From the NCBI RefSeq assembly GCF_013386115.1, contig NZ_JACAOR010000011.1:62001-126000 (forward strand): a stretch of 64,000 nucleotides of DNA, in the 5' to 3' direction. Shown piece after piece: positions 1-11,303 of this stretch. The position numbers and the translations under genes are program-made. Source of the stretch: Pseudomonas gingeri. GTDB lineage: Bacteria > Pseudomonadota > Gammaproteobacteria > Pseudomonadales > Pseudomonadaceae. The notes beneath the pieces were generated by a model, which saw nothing but the letters and a program-made list of their open reading frames with translations, searched no databases and was not told the origin of the DNA. How positions within the stretch are numbered: position 1 is the stretch's first letter; the number at the start of each line of letters is the position of its first letter.

Positions 1-583
1 TGTCGTTGATGCGCTTGAAGTGATCGATATCGAGCATCAACAACGAGAGCGGCTGGCTGTGGCGACGGGCCAATTCGATTTCCCGTTGCAGGGTCTGGTC
101 CATGGCAATGCGGTTGCCGGTCTCGGTCAGTGGGTCGCGCAGCGCGCTCTGGGTGGCGGCGCGGTACAGCAAGGCGTTGCGTACCGGATAGAGCAGGCAG
201 GAGAGCAGTGACTCCAGGTTGCCCAGTTCCTGTTCGGTGAAGCGCTGGTTGCGCCGGAACAGCAACTGCCCCAGGTGCTCGCCCTCGTGGCTGAGGCTGT
301 AGCTCACCGAGTGATGACCGCGCTGGCCGAATTCGAGGCGCAGGTCGCTGCTTTGATGCACGTAGATCAGTGAGTGCAGGGGGACCAGGCGCTGAATCTC
401 GCGGAAGAACAGGCCGAGGATGCGTTCCGGCTCAAGGCTGGTCTGCAACTGCAGGCCGAGTTGCTGGCGCAGCTGGGTGAGGGTGGTGGGGCGTTGGAAA
501 AGACTGGGGGCCTGACCGAAACCCAGGCGCTGCAACTTGGCACTGTCGAAGTCAATGGTGTTGGTCTGGATCGGTGTCTTCAT
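1..583 (-). CDS. GGDEF-domain protein, truncated by window edge
   Basis: The leftward frame opens at an ATG (complement of 581-583) with MKTPIQTNTIDFDSAKLQ and stays open to base 1, so about 194 N-terminal residues are visible. The first ~130 residues look like a GAF-like sensory region. The last residues (DPLTETGNR, LSLLMLDIDHFKRIND) match the start of a diguanylate cyclase GGDEF domain. The GGDEF signature itself and the C-terminus lie outside the window, so activity cannot be judged. By family it would make cyclic di-GMP. It is upstream of, and in the same direction as, the yciK-mupP-ubiG group but is separated from it by 366 bases. Confidence 0.8.
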   Translation of the reverse strand, partial: MKTPIQTNTIDFDSAKLQRLGFGQAPSLFQRPTTLTQLRQQLGLQLQTSLEPERILGLFFREIQRLVPLHSLIYVHQSSDLRLEFGQRGHHSVSYSLSHEGEHLGQLLFRRNQRFTEQELGNLESLLSCLLYPVRNALLYRAATQSALRDPLTETGNRIAMDQTLQREIELARRHSQPLSLLMLDIDHFKRIND

Positions 584-949
584 GGTGGTCAGCCCCTGGG
601 TACAGCATGCGGTCTTACAGGCTGGTGAGAGCGGCTTGGGGGCTGCGCGTCGTACTGATCCATCAGTCCCGTAGGACAATTGGCAACAGTCTAATCGTTT
701 CGCCCGGGCTTGGTAGCCCGAGCCGATGGAACGCCCGCGGCTTTCACACAACCTGTCTGAGGGAAGTTAGAGCGAAAGTCGTGCCAACCGGTTCAATCAA
801 ATAAAACTCGTTGCAATTCATCAGGTTGTTTTTTGCTTGAAGGGCAAAGCCGGGGACGGGCGGCAGTTGTTTGACTTGCCGTACTGGCTTTTTGAAATGC
901 CCGACTTGCCGTGCCGGTATTCCGGCACGGGGGTGTGAGGAGGGATGGA
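584..949. other. Intergenic region upstream of the GGDEF gene
   Basis: This 366-base stretch has no convincing gene. Short open frames here lack ribosome sites and family resemblance. It should hold the leftward promoter of the GGDEF gene; an AT-richer patch lies around 795-835. Its other end carries the hairpin downstream of yciK. Confidence 0.5.
909..930 (-). terminator. Hairpin downstream of yciK
   Basis: A perfect 9-bp stem (CCGTGCCGG / CCGGCACGG) with a TATT loop lies about 20 bases past the yciK stop. There is no strong T-run on the minus strand, so it may be a weak or processing-type terminator ending the ubiG-mupP-yciK transcript. Confidence 0.5.
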
Positions 950-1690
950 TTACTGGGCGTTGAAGGCCTGGCCGTTGATGCCGGTGCTGTCCGGGCCCAT
1001 CAGGTACAGGTAGACCGGCATGATCTCTTCAGGCGTCGGATTGTTCTGCGGGTCCTCTCCTGGATACGCCTGGGCGCGCATGCTGGTGCGAGTGGCGCCG
1101 GGATTGATGCTGTTGGCGCGCACGGGGGCAACGTTGTCGAGTTCGTCGGCCAGGGTCTGCATCAGGCCCTCGGTGGCGAACTTGGAGACCCCGTAGGCGC
1201 CCCAGTAGGCACGGCCCTTGCGGCCGACGCTGCTGGAAGTGAAGATCACCGAGGCGTCCTGGGACAGCTTGAGCAATGGCAGCAGAGTGCTGGTCAGCAT
1301 GAACATGGCGTTGACGTTGACCTGCATGACCCGCATGAAGTTTTCGCCCGAGAGCTGTTCGATCGGCGTGCGCGGGCCAATGATCGAAGCGTTGTGGAGC
1401 AGGCCGTCGAGGTGGCCGAACTCGGTCTCGATCATCGCCGCCAGTTCGTCGTACTGGTGCGGCAGGGCGGTTTCCAGGTTGAACGGAATCACCGCCGGTT
1501 GTGGATGGCCGGCGGCTTCGATCTCGTCATAGACCTGGGTCAGGTTGGCCTCGGTCTTGCCCAGCAACAGCACGGTGGCGCCGTGGGCGGCATAGGTCCT
1601 GGCGGCGGCCGCGCCGATGCCGCGGCCGGCGCCGGTGACCAGGATCACCCGATCCTTGAGCAATTCGGGGCGGGCGGAGTAATCAAACAT
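950..1690 (-). CDS. yciK: YciK-type short-chain dehydrogenase/reductase
   Basis: A 246-residue SDR-fold oxidoreductase. The N-terminal nucleotide-binding motif TGAGRGIG is at about residues 20-27. The NAS motif (LLHNASIIG) and the catalytic Ser/Tyr-x3-Lys (SSVGRKGRAYWGAYGVSK) follow in the usual order. Substrate is unknown; the family is called YciK in enterobacteria. It is the last gene of a leftward ubiG-mupP-yciK group, with a REPIN between mupP and yciK. The NPGATRTSMRAQAYP stretch near the C-terminus is typical of this family. Confidence 0.9.
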   Translation of the reverse strand: MFDYSARPELLKDRVILVTGAGRGIGAAAARTYAAHGATVLLLGKTEANLTQVYDEIEAAGHPQPAVIPFNLETALPHQYDELAAMIETEFGHLDGLLHNASIIGPRTPIEQLSGENFMRVMQVNVNAMFMLTSTLLPLLKLSQDASVIFTSSSVGRKGRAYWGAYGVSKFATEGLMQTLADELDNVAPVRANSINPGATRTSMRAQAYPGEDPQNNPTPEEIMPVYLYLMGPDSTGINGQAFNAQ

Positions 1691-1728
1691 GGCTGAACCT
1701 CAACAAATGTAAGAATGACGCTATCCAT

Positions 1729-1810
1729 GGGAGCCGGCTTGCTGGCGATCCAGGCGGCGTGATCGGACAGATACCCCGCGTCGAAGCTATCGCCGGCAAG
1801 CCGGCTCCCG
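1729..1810. repeat. REPIN (paired REP palindromes) between yciK and mupP
   Basis: Two REP units face each other: GGGAGCCGGCTTGCTGGCGA at the left and its near-complement ATCGCCGGCAAGCCGGCTCC at the right, with about 40 bases between. The same unit recurs near 29.95, 32.27, 34.65 and 46.75 kb. This is the doublet form known in P. fluorescens relatives. Confidence 0.85.
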
Positions 1811-1821
1811 CAGGAATCAGC

Positions 1822-2493
1822 TCAACAACTGCACAGCGCGTTATCCAGGACCTTGCGCAGGTCCAGTGGATGATCCACCACGACGTCGGCGCCCCAGTGA
1901 TCGGGGTTGTCGTCCGGGTGGATGTAGCCGTAGCGCACGGCGGCGGTGCGGGTCCCGGCGTCGCGGCCCGACTCGATATCGCGCAGGTCGTCGCCGACAA
2001 ACAGGACACTGGCCGGGTCCAGGTCGAGCATCTTGCACGCCAGGATCAGCGGTTCCGGGTCCGGTTTGCTGTTCTTCACATGGTCCGGGCAGATCAGCAG
2101 GGCCGAGCGTTCGGCCAGGCCGAGCTGCTGCATGATCGGCTCGGCGAAGCGCAACGGTTTGTTGGTGACCACGCCCCAGAGCAGATTGGCTTTCTCGATA
2201 TCCGCCAGCAACTCGCCCATGCCGTCGAACAGCTTGCTGTGGACGGCGCAGGCCTTCAGGTAGCGCTCGAGGAACTCCTGGCGCAGTTCCTCGAAGCCTG
2301 GCGACTCGGGGTCCATCATGAAGGTCACCGCGACCATCGCGCGGGCACCGCCGGAAATCTCGTCGCGGATCAGCCTGTCGGCAATCGCCGGCAGCCCGCG
2401 ATCAGCCAGCATGGCCTGGCAGATGGCGATAAAGTCCGGCGCGGTATCGAGCAGGGTACCGTCCATGTCGAAGAGAACCGCTCTCAAACGCAT
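1822..2493 (-). CDS. mupP: N-acetylmuramic acid 6-phosphate phosphatase MupP (HAD family)
   Basis: A 223-residue HAD-like hydrolase. The nucleophile motif DMDGTLLDT is at residues 9-17. Further motifs are VTNKP near the middle, the lysine in KPDPEP, and FVGDDLRDIESG carrying the metal-binding aspartates. Database entries often call it phosphoglycolate phosphatase. In Pseudomonas the homologue beside ubiG is MupP, which removes phosphate from MurNAc-6-P in the cell-wall recycling bypass that leads to UDP-MurNAc (linked to fosfomycin tolerance). It starts 3 bases after the ubiG stop, so the two are co-transcribed. The specific assignment rests on context as well as fold. Confidence 0.88.
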   Translation of the reverse strand: MRLRAVLFDMDGTLLDTAPDFIAICQAMLADRGLPAIADRLIRDEISGGARAMVAVTFMMDPESPGFEELRQEFLERYLKACAVHSKLFDGMGELLADIEKANLLWGVVTNKPLRFAEPIMQQLGLAERSALLICPDHVKNSKPDPEPLILACKMLDLDPASVLFVGDDLRDIESGRDAGTRTAAVRYGYIHPDDNPDHWGADVVVDHPLDLRKVLDNALCSC

Positions 2494-2496
2494 CGG

Positions 2497-3195
2497 TCAT
2501 TCCTCGCGCAGGGTCTGGATCATGTAGTTCACCGCCACGTCCGGAGCCAGCTTGTAGTGCTTGGTCAGCGGGTTGTAGGTCAGGCCGATGATGTCCTTGA
2601 CCGACAGGCCGGCGTCGCGGCTCCAGGAGCCCAGCTCGGAAGGACGGATGAATTTCTTGAAGTCGTGGGTGCCGCGCGGCAGCAGGCCCATGATGTATTC
2701 GGCGCCGACGATGGCGAACAGATAGGCCTTCGGGTTGCGGTTGATGGTGGAGAAGAACACCTGGCCGCCGGGCTTGACCATGCGAAAGCAGGCGCGAATC
2801 ACCGACGATGGATCGGGTACGTGCTCCAGCATTTCCAGGCAGGTGACCACGTCGAACTGCTCGGGCATTTCCTCGGCCAGGGCTTCGGCGGTGATCTGCC
2901 GGTACTCGACGCTGACACCCGATTCCAGTTGGTGCAGTTGGGCCACGGCCAGGGGCGCCTCGCCCATGTCGATGCCCATGACCGTGGCGCCGCGCTGGGC
3001 CATGGCTTCACTGAGGATGCCGCCGCCGCAACCGACGTCGAGGACTTTCTTGCCGGCCAGCTTGACCCGCTCGTCGATCCAGTTGACCCGCAGCGGATTG
3101 ATGTCGTGCAGCGGCTTGAACTCGCTTTCACGGTCCCACCAGCGATGGGCGAGGGCTTCGAATTTGGCGATTTCGGCGTGGTCGACGTTGCTCAT
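2497..3195 (-). CDS. ubiG: Ubiquinone biosynthesis O-methyltransferase UbiG
   Basis: A 232-residue SAM-dependent methyltransferase for the two O-methylation steps of ubiquinone synthesis. The SAM-binding glycine-rich motif VLDVGCGGGILSE is at about residues 51-63. The acidic GIDMGEAPL strand and MLEHVPDP follow. The N-terminal AKFEALAHRWWD is the usual UbiG opening. It heads the leftward group with mupP and yciK. Confidence 0.95.
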   Translation of the reverse strand: MSNVDHAEIAKFEALAHRWWDRESEFKPLHDINPLRVNWIDERVKLAGKKVLDVGCGGGILSEAMAQRGATVMGIDMGEAPLAVAQLHQLESGVSVEYRQITAEALAEEMPEQFDVVTCLEMLEHVPDPSSVIRACFRMVKPGGQVFFSTINRNPKAYLFAIVGAEYIMGLLPRGTHDFKKFIRPSELGSWSRDAGLSVKDIIGLTYNPLTKHYKLAPDVAVNYMIQTLREE

Positions 3196-3261
3196 GGAAC
3201 TATCCTCTGAAAACTTGGAAACCAGGGTGATCCAGGGCCGTTCGGGCCCGGGATGATCAAA

Positions 3262-4593
3262 TCAGTGCGCATGACCGCCGATGCGCCGGCCCCAGGTCCG
3301 GGCCGTGGCGCTCAGTCGTTGTTCGTCCAGGCGGGTCAGGCGCCGGTCGTCGAGCAGTTGCTTGCCGCCAACCCACAGGTGTTGCACACACTCGCGGCCG
3401 CTGGCGTAGATCAGGGTGGACACCGGATCATAGACCGGTTGCTGGGCCATGCCGGAAAGGTCGAAGGCGACGATATCCGCGGCCTTGCCGACTTCCAGGG
3501 TGCCGATTTCACTCTCCAGGCCCAGGGCGCGCGCGCCGTTCAGGGTCGCCATGCGCAGGGCGCGATGGGCATCCAGGGCGCTGGCGGAACCGGCAACGGC
3601 CTTGGCCAGCAGGGCGGCGGTACGGGTTTCACCCAGCAGGTCGAGGTCATTGTTGCTCGCCGCGCCATCGGTGCCTACTGCCACATTGACGCCGGCCTGC
3701 CACAGGCGTTCCACCGGGCAGAAGCCGCTGGCCAGTTTCAGGTTCGATTCCGGGCAGTGGATCACGCTGGTGTTGCTTTCTACCAGCAAGGCCAGGTCGT
3801 CATCGCTGATCTGGGTCATGTGCACGGCCTGGAAGCGCGGTCCCAGCAGGCCGAGGCGAGCCAGGCGGGTCAGTGGCCGTTCGCCGTTCTGTTCAACCGC
3901 CTGCTGGACCTCGAAGGCGGTCTCATGCACATGCATATGGATCGCGGCGTCGAGTTCTTCGGCGATGACGCGGATTTTTTCCAGGTTTTCGTCGCCGACG
4001 GTATAGGGTGCATGGGGACCGAAGGCTATCTTGATACGGGGGTGATGCTTGAGGTCGCCGAACAGTTCGATGGCCTGGCGCAGGGATTCGTCGCTGCTGG
4101 CCGCGCCGGGGATCGGGAAGTCGAGGATGGGCACGGCGATCTGGGCGCGAATGCCGCTGTCATGGACGCACTCGCTGGCAACTTTCGGGAAAAAGTACAT
4201 GTCCGAGAAACAACTGATGCCGCCCTTGAGCTGTTCGGCAATGGCCAGGTCGGTGCCGTCGCGGACGAAGGTTTCGTCGACCCACTTGCCTTCGGCGGGC
4301 CAGATATGTTGCTCCAGCCAGGTCATCAGCGGCAGGTCGTCGGCCAGGCCACGGAACAGGGTCATGGCGGCATGGCCATGGGCATTCACCAGTCCCGGGG
4401 CGAGCAGTGCCCCCGGCAGCTCGCGGACTTCGCCGGCCTTGAGTTTCAAGGCCTCGGCCCGCGGGCCGATAAAGACGATACGCCCGTCGCGGATGCCCAG
4501 GCCGTGCTCCTTGAGGACCACGCCGGCGGGTTCGACAGGCACCAGCCAGGTGGGCAGCAACAGCAAGTCGAGCGGGGCGGCGATGTTCGGCAT
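3262..4593 (-). CDS. mtaD: TRZ/ATZ-family amidohydrolase, MTA/SAH deaminase type
   Basis: A 443-residue amidohydrolase. Metal-binding residues are seen in NAHGHAAMTLFRG (HxH), HMHVHETAFEV and GTDGAASNNDLDLL. Homologues deaminate 5'-methylthioadenosine or S-adenosylhomocysteine. It is divergent from mtnA (methylthioribose-1-phosphate isomerase), which fits a role in the methylthioadenosine salvage that Pseudomonas runs through methylthioinosine. I chose the ATG at 4593 (MPNIAAPLDLLLLP), where related proteins begin; an in-frame ATG nine codons upstream also exists. Confidence 0.88.
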   Translation of the reverse strand: MPNIAAPLDLLLLPTWLVPVEPAGVVLKEHGLGIRDGRIVFIGPRAEALKLKAGEVRELPGALLAPGLVNAHGHAAMTLFRGLADDLPLMTWLEQHIWPAEGKWVDETFVRDGTDLAIAEQLKGGISCFSDMYFFPKVASECVHDSGIRAQIAVPILDFPIPGAASSDESLRQAIELFGDLKHHPRIKIAFGPHAPYTVGDENLEKIRVIAEELDAAIHMHVHETAFEVQQAVEQNGERPLTRLARLGLLGPRFQAVHMTQISDDDLALLVESNTSVIHCPESNLKLASGFCPVERLWQAGVNVAVGTDGAASNNDLDLLGETRTAALLAKAVAGSASALDAHRALRMATLNGARALGLESEIGTLEVGKAADIVAFDLSGMAQQPVYDPVSTLIYASGRECVQHLWVGGKQLLDDRRLTRLDEQRLSATARTWGRRIGGHAH

Positions 4594-4702
4594 CGAGGAC
4601 GGCTTCCAGGCTTTATACAAAAGGACGGCGAAGTATACCCGAGCGTCTTGGCGGGGGGCTCGCTATAATCGGCGGCTTTTGTTTCCCAGTGCGGAGTGAA
4701 TC
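4594..4702. promoter_or_regulatory. Divergent mtaD / mtnA promoter region
   Basis: The 109 bases between the divergent genes contain a perfect TATAAT at 4664-4669 pointing toward mtnA, about 34 bases before its start. No good -35 hexamer is visible 16-18 bases upstream. A GGAG ribosome site precedes the mtnA ATG. Confidence 0.55.
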
Positions 4703-5779
4703 ATGCGCGATCGGTTGTTGGCAGCGGAAAAGGTCAAGGCCATCGATTGGCGCCAGGGGGCCTTGTATCTGCTCGACCAGCGCATCCTGCCGTTCGAGGA
4801 CAGCTGGTTGGCCTGTAACAGCGCGGCCGGGGTGGCCGAGGCGATTCGCGAGAGGGTCGTGCGCGGCGCGCCGGTCATCGGCATCGCTGCCGCCTACGGC
4901 CTGGTGCTGGCGGCGCACGCGCGGTTTGCCGACGGGCGTGGCTGGGTGGCGGCGCTGGAAGAGGATTTTGCCTTGCTGGCCGCTTCGCGACCGACCGCGG
5001 TCAATCTTTCCTGGGCTCTCGGGCGGATGCGCGAACGCCTGGAGCGCGCCCGTGACCTCGCCGATCCGCTGGCGGCGCTGGAGGCCGAGGCCATTGCCAT
5101 CCATGAAAGCGATCGTGAGGCCAACCTGACCATGGCGCAGTTGGGTGTCGACCTGATCCGCAAGCATCAGGGCAATGCCCAGGCGATCCTCACCCACGGC
5201 AATACCGGCGCCTTGGCGACCGGTGGCTTCGGTACCGCGCTGGGGGTGATTCGCGGTGCATTCCTCGAAGGCATGGTCGAGCGGGTCTACGTCGACGAAA
5301 CCCGGCCCTGGCTGCAGGGATCGCGCCTGACCGCCTGGGAACTGGCCAACGCGGACATCCCGGTGACCGTGAACGCCGATTCCGCCGCCGCCCACATCCT
5401 GAAGACCAAGGGCGTGACCTGGGTCATCGTCGGGGCCGACCGGATCACCGCGAACGGCGATGTGGCGAGCAAGATCGGCACCTACCAACTGGCCGTCTGT
5501 GCCATGCACCATGGCGTGCGGTTCATGGTCGTGGCCGCGAGCTCGACCATCGACATGAGCCTGGCCAGCGGCGACGATATCGTGCTGGAAGAGCGCGATG
5601 GCGACGAATTGCTCAGCGTCGGCGGGCAGCGGCTCGGTGTGCCGGTCGAAGCGTTCAATCCGGTATTCGATGTGACGCCGGCGGACCTGATCGATGTCAT
5701 CGTGACCGAAAAGGGCATAGTCGAACGACCGGACGCCGCGAAGATGACTCAATTGATGTGTCGCAAGCGCCTGCACTGA
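4703..5779 (+). CDS. mtnA: Methylthioribose-1-phosphate isomerase MtnA
   Basis: A 358-residue member of the eIF2B-like aldose/ketose isomerase family. It converts methylthioribose-1-phosphate to methylthioribulose-1-phosphate in methionine salvage. Hallmarks are VVRGAPVIGIAAAYG near the N-terminus, THGNTGALATGGFGTA with the catalytic-region cysteine position changed to Thr, VYVDETRPWLQGSRLTAWEL, and VGADRITANGDVASKIGTY with the catalytic Asp. The THGNTG form, where many MtnA proteins have a Cys (HCNTG), is worth noting; the rest is canonical. Confidence 0.93.
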   Translation: MRDRLLAAEKVKAIDWRQGALYLLDQRILPFEDSWLACNSAAGVAEAIRERVVRGAPVIGIAAAYGLVLAAHARFADGRGWVAALEEDFALLAASRPTAVNLSWALGRMRERLERARDLADPLAALEAEAIAIHESDREANLTMAQLGVDLIRKHQGNAQAILTHGNTGALATGGFGTALGVIRGAFLEGMVERVYVDETRPWLQGSRLTAWELANADIPVTVNADSAAAHILKTKGVTWVIVGADRITANGDVASKIGTYQLAVCAMHHGVRFMVVAASSTIDMSLASGDDIVLEERDGDELLSVGGQRLGVPVEAFNPVFDVTPADLIDVIVTEKGIVERPDAAKMTQLMCRKRLH

Positions 5780-6104
5780 GCCGGTTTTTTTCCGGCCAGG
5801 TGATTTTTTCGGGGTCTGGATGCAGGCATTTTGCTTTTAAGCCCCTCCCGATGCGCTCTCGAAGGGTTTCGTTGGTCGCCTGTCTACATCCTTATGTATC
5901 CGGGGATAGGTGCGTGGCGGCGATTGTGATAACATTCGGCGGTTTCCAGGGCTGTCCGAACCGACTGCCCTTACTGCGCAGATCCATGGCATAACTCGTT
6001 GATTTGTCGTAAGTCGTTGCCAGGCATCAGGTCGGCAGCGGCAAGCTTCGTTCGTCCCATATGGATGCGACGAAGTTTCACCAGAAAAAGGAATCAGGCT
6101 TCTC
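5780..6104. other. mtnA-gyrA intergenic region with the gyrA promoter
   Basis: This 325-base gap has no credible gene. A CCGG-T7-CCGG micro-stem directly after mtnA could act as a weak terminator. A TGTGATAACAT stretch near 5926-5936 resembles an extended -10 for gyrA transcription, with a leader of roughly 160 bases. gyrA promoters are commonly supercoiling-sensitive, but nothing here proves that. Confidence 0.4.
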
Positions 6105-8903
<2,799 letters not shown>

Positions 8904-9112
8904 TCAAGCGCCTGCGCCTGACGTTGTAGCTACTGTAGGGCAACCGATCGAGGTGTGATCGGTTGTGATCGAACGCGGAGCGGTCGTTGTCGGACCGCTT
9001 CGTCGTGTCAGGAGTATCGAGATTCCCCGGCCCGCTCGGCCGGCGATTCTTTCCTGCAGGGCGCCGGGCAGGACGGGCGGCGTGTATATCTCCAAGCAAA
9101 GCGAGAGTGGAT

Positions 9113-10198
9113 GTGAGCAAACGAGCCTATAACTTCTGCGCGGGTCCCGCTGCGCTGCCTGAAGCTGTCCTGTTGCGTGCCCAGTCGGAATTGCTGGACT
9201 GGCACGGCAAAGGGCTGTCGGTCATGGAAATGAGTCATCGCAGCGATGAATTCGTCTCCATCGCCACCAAGGCCGAGCAGGATCTGCGCGACCTGCTGGA
9301 TATCCCCTCGAACTACAAGGTGCTGTTCCTGCAAGGCGGCGCCAGCCAGCAGTTTTCCCAGATTCCATTGAACCTGCTGCCCGAAAACGGCAAGGCCGAC
9401 TATATCGATACCGGTATCTGGTCGCAGAAAGCCATCGAAGAAGCCTCGCGTTATGGTGCTGTCAATGTGGCGGCCACGGCCAAGCCCTACGACTACTTCG
9501 CCATTCCCGGGCAGAACGAGTGGAACCTGTCCAAGGATGCCGCCTACGTTCACTACGCGCCGAACGAAACCATCGGCGGCCTGGAATTCAACTGGATTCC
9601 GGAAACCGGCGATGTGCCGCTGGTCGCCGACATGTCCTCGGACATTCTCTCGCGCCCTGTGGATATCTCCCGCTTCGGCATGATCTACGCCGGTGCGCAG
9701 AAGAACATCGGCCCGAGCGGCATCGTCGTGAACATCATTCGCGAAGACCTCCTGGGGCATGCGCGTTCGATCTGCCCGACCATGCTCAACTACAAGGTCG
9801 CGGCCGACAACGGCTCCATGTACAACACGCCGCCGACCCTGGCCTGGTACCTCTCCGGGCTGGTATTCGAGTGGCTGAAGGAGCAGGGTGGTGTAGCGGC
9901 CATCGGCAAGCTCAATGAGGTCAAGCAGCGCACTCTGTATGACTTCATCGATGCCAGCGGCCTGTACAGCAACCCGATCAACAAGACCGACCGCTCGTGG
10001 ATGAACGTGCCGTTCCGTCTGGCTGACGACCGCCTGGACAAACCGTTCCTGGCCGGCGCCGACGCCCGCGGCCTGTTGAACCTCAAGGGTCACCGTTCGG
10101 TGGGCGGCATGCGTGCCTCCATCTATAACGCCGTCGACATCAATGCAGTCAATGCGCTGGTGGCGTACATGGCAGAGTTCGAGAAGGAACACGGCTAA
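9113..10198 (+). CDS. serC: Phosphoserine aminotransferase SerC
   Basis: A 361-residue PLP enzyme that makes 3-phosphoserine (and phosphohydroxythreonine for pyridoxal phosphate). It begins at GTG 9113 with VSKRAYNFCAGPAALPEAVL, the family N-terminus; the open frame runs further upstream but that part does not resemble SerC. The PLP lysine lies in YAGAQKNIGPSG. C-terminal GHRSVGGMRASIYNA is canonical. The stop overlaps the pheA start by one base (TAATG), so translation is coupled. Confidence 0.96.
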   Translation: MSKRAYNFCAGPAALPEAVLLRAQSELLDWHGKGLSVMEMSHRSDEFVSIATKAEQDLRDLLDIPSNYKVLFLQGGASQQFSQIPLNLLPENGKADYIDTGIWSQKAIEEASRYGAVNVAATAKPYDYFAIPGQNEWNLSKDAAYVHYAPNETIGGLEFNWIPETGDVPLVADMSSDILSRPVDISRFGMIYAGAQKNIGPSGIVVNIIREDLLGHARSICPTMLNYKVAADNGSMYNTPPTLAWYLSGLVFEWLKEQGGVAAIGKLNEVKQRTLYDFIDASGLYSNPINKTDRSWMNVPFRLADDRLDKPFLAGADARGLLNLKGHRSVGGMRASIYNAVDINAVNALVAYMAEFEKEHG

Positions 10199-11292
10199 TG
10201 TCTGAGCAAGAACTCAAGGCACTGCGCCTGCGCATCGACAGTCTCGACGAGAAAGTCCTCGAGCTGATCAGCGAGCGCGCACGCTGCGCCCAGGAAGTCG
10301 CGCGGGTAAAGATGGCCTCGCTGGCCGAAGGCGAAGTGCCGGTGTTCTATCGCCCGGAGCGTGAAGCCCAGGTGCTCAAGCGAGTCATGGAGCGCAACCA
10401 GGGGCCGCTGGGCAATGAGGAGATGGCGCGGTTGTTCCGCGAGATCATGTCCTCCTGCCTGGCGCTGGAGCAGCCGCTGAAAGTGGCTTATCTGGGCCCC
10501 GAGGGTACCTTTACCCAGGCGGCGGCGATGAAGCACTTCGGTCATGCGGTGATCAGCAAGCCGATGGCGGCCATCGATGAAGTATTCCGTGAAGTCGCCG
10601 CCGGTGCGGTGAACTTCGGCGTGGTGCCGGTGGAAAACTCCACCGAGGGTGCGGTCAACCACACCCTCGACAGTTTCCTCGAGCACGACATGGTGATCTG
10701 TGGCGAAGTCGAGCTGCGTATCCACCACCATCTGCTGGTGGGCGAAAATACCAAGACCGACAGCATCAGTCGCATCTACTCCCATGCCCAGTCGCTGGCC
10801 CAGTGCCGCAAATGGCTGGACGCCCATTATCCGAATGTCGAGCGCGTGGCGGTGTCGAGCAACGCCGAGGCGGCCAAGCGGGTCAAGGGTGAGTGGAATT
10901 CGGCGGCGATTGCCGGCGATATGGCGGCAGGCCTGTATGGGTTGACCCGCCTGGCCGAGAAAATCGAGGACCGTCCGGACAACTCCACGCGGTTCCTGAT
11001 GATCGGCAGCCAGGAAGTGCCGCCGACCGGCGACGACAAGACCTCGATCATTGTTTCCATGAGCAACAAGCCCGGCGCGCTCCATGAGCTGCTGGTGCCG
11101 TTCCACGACAACGGGATTGACCTGACGCGAATCGAAACCCGACCTTCGCGCAGCGGTAAATGGACGTACGTGTTCTTTATCGACTTCGTCGGCCATCACC
11201 GTGATCCGCTGGTCAAGGGTGTGCTGGAGAAGATCAGTCAGGAAGCGGTGGCCCTCAAGGTGCTGGGTTCCTACCCGAAAGCGGTTCTCTAA
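10198..11292 (+). CDS. pheA: Bifunctional chorismate mutase / prephenate dehydratase (P-protein)
   Basis: A 364-residue P-protein for phenylalanine synthesis. Residues 1-90 are an AroQ-type chorismate mutase (LRLRIDSLDEKVLELISERARCA). Residues ~95-270 form the prephenate dehydratase domain, with VAYLGPEGTFTQAA and VVPVENSTEGAVNHTLD. The C-terminal ACT domain carries the feedback-control signatures NKPGALHELL and TRIETRPSR. It lies between serC and hisC in a tightly packed aromatic amino acid operon. Confidence 0.97.
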   Translation: MSEQELKALRLRIDSLDEKVLELISERARCAQEVARVKMASLAEGEVPVFYRPEREAQVLKRVMERNQGPLGNEEMARLFREIMSSCLALEQPLKVAYLGPEGTFTQAAAMKHFGHAVISKPMAAIDEVFREVAAGAVNFGVVPVENSTEGAVNHTLDSFLEHDMVICGEVELRIHHHLLVGENTKTDSISRIYSHAQSLAQCRKWLDAHYPNVERVAVSSNAEAAKRVKGEWNSAAIAGDMAAGLYGLTRLAEKIEDRPDNSTRFLMIGSQEVPPTGDDKTSIIVSMSNKPGALHELLVPFHDNGIDLTRIETRPSRSGKWTYVFFIDFVGHHRDPLVKGVLEKISQEAVALKVLGSYPKAVL

Positions 11293-11303
11293 AGGCGTTG
11301 AAC

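Noticed and set aside
1759..3210. 483-codon rightward open frame across mupP and ubiG
   Set aside because: Both minus-strand genes are intact with recognisable motifs; the plus frame spans their boundary.
8987..9112. N-terminal extension of serC
   Set aside because: The 42 codons before GTG 9113 do not resemble SerC, whose family start is SKRAYNFCAGPAALP.
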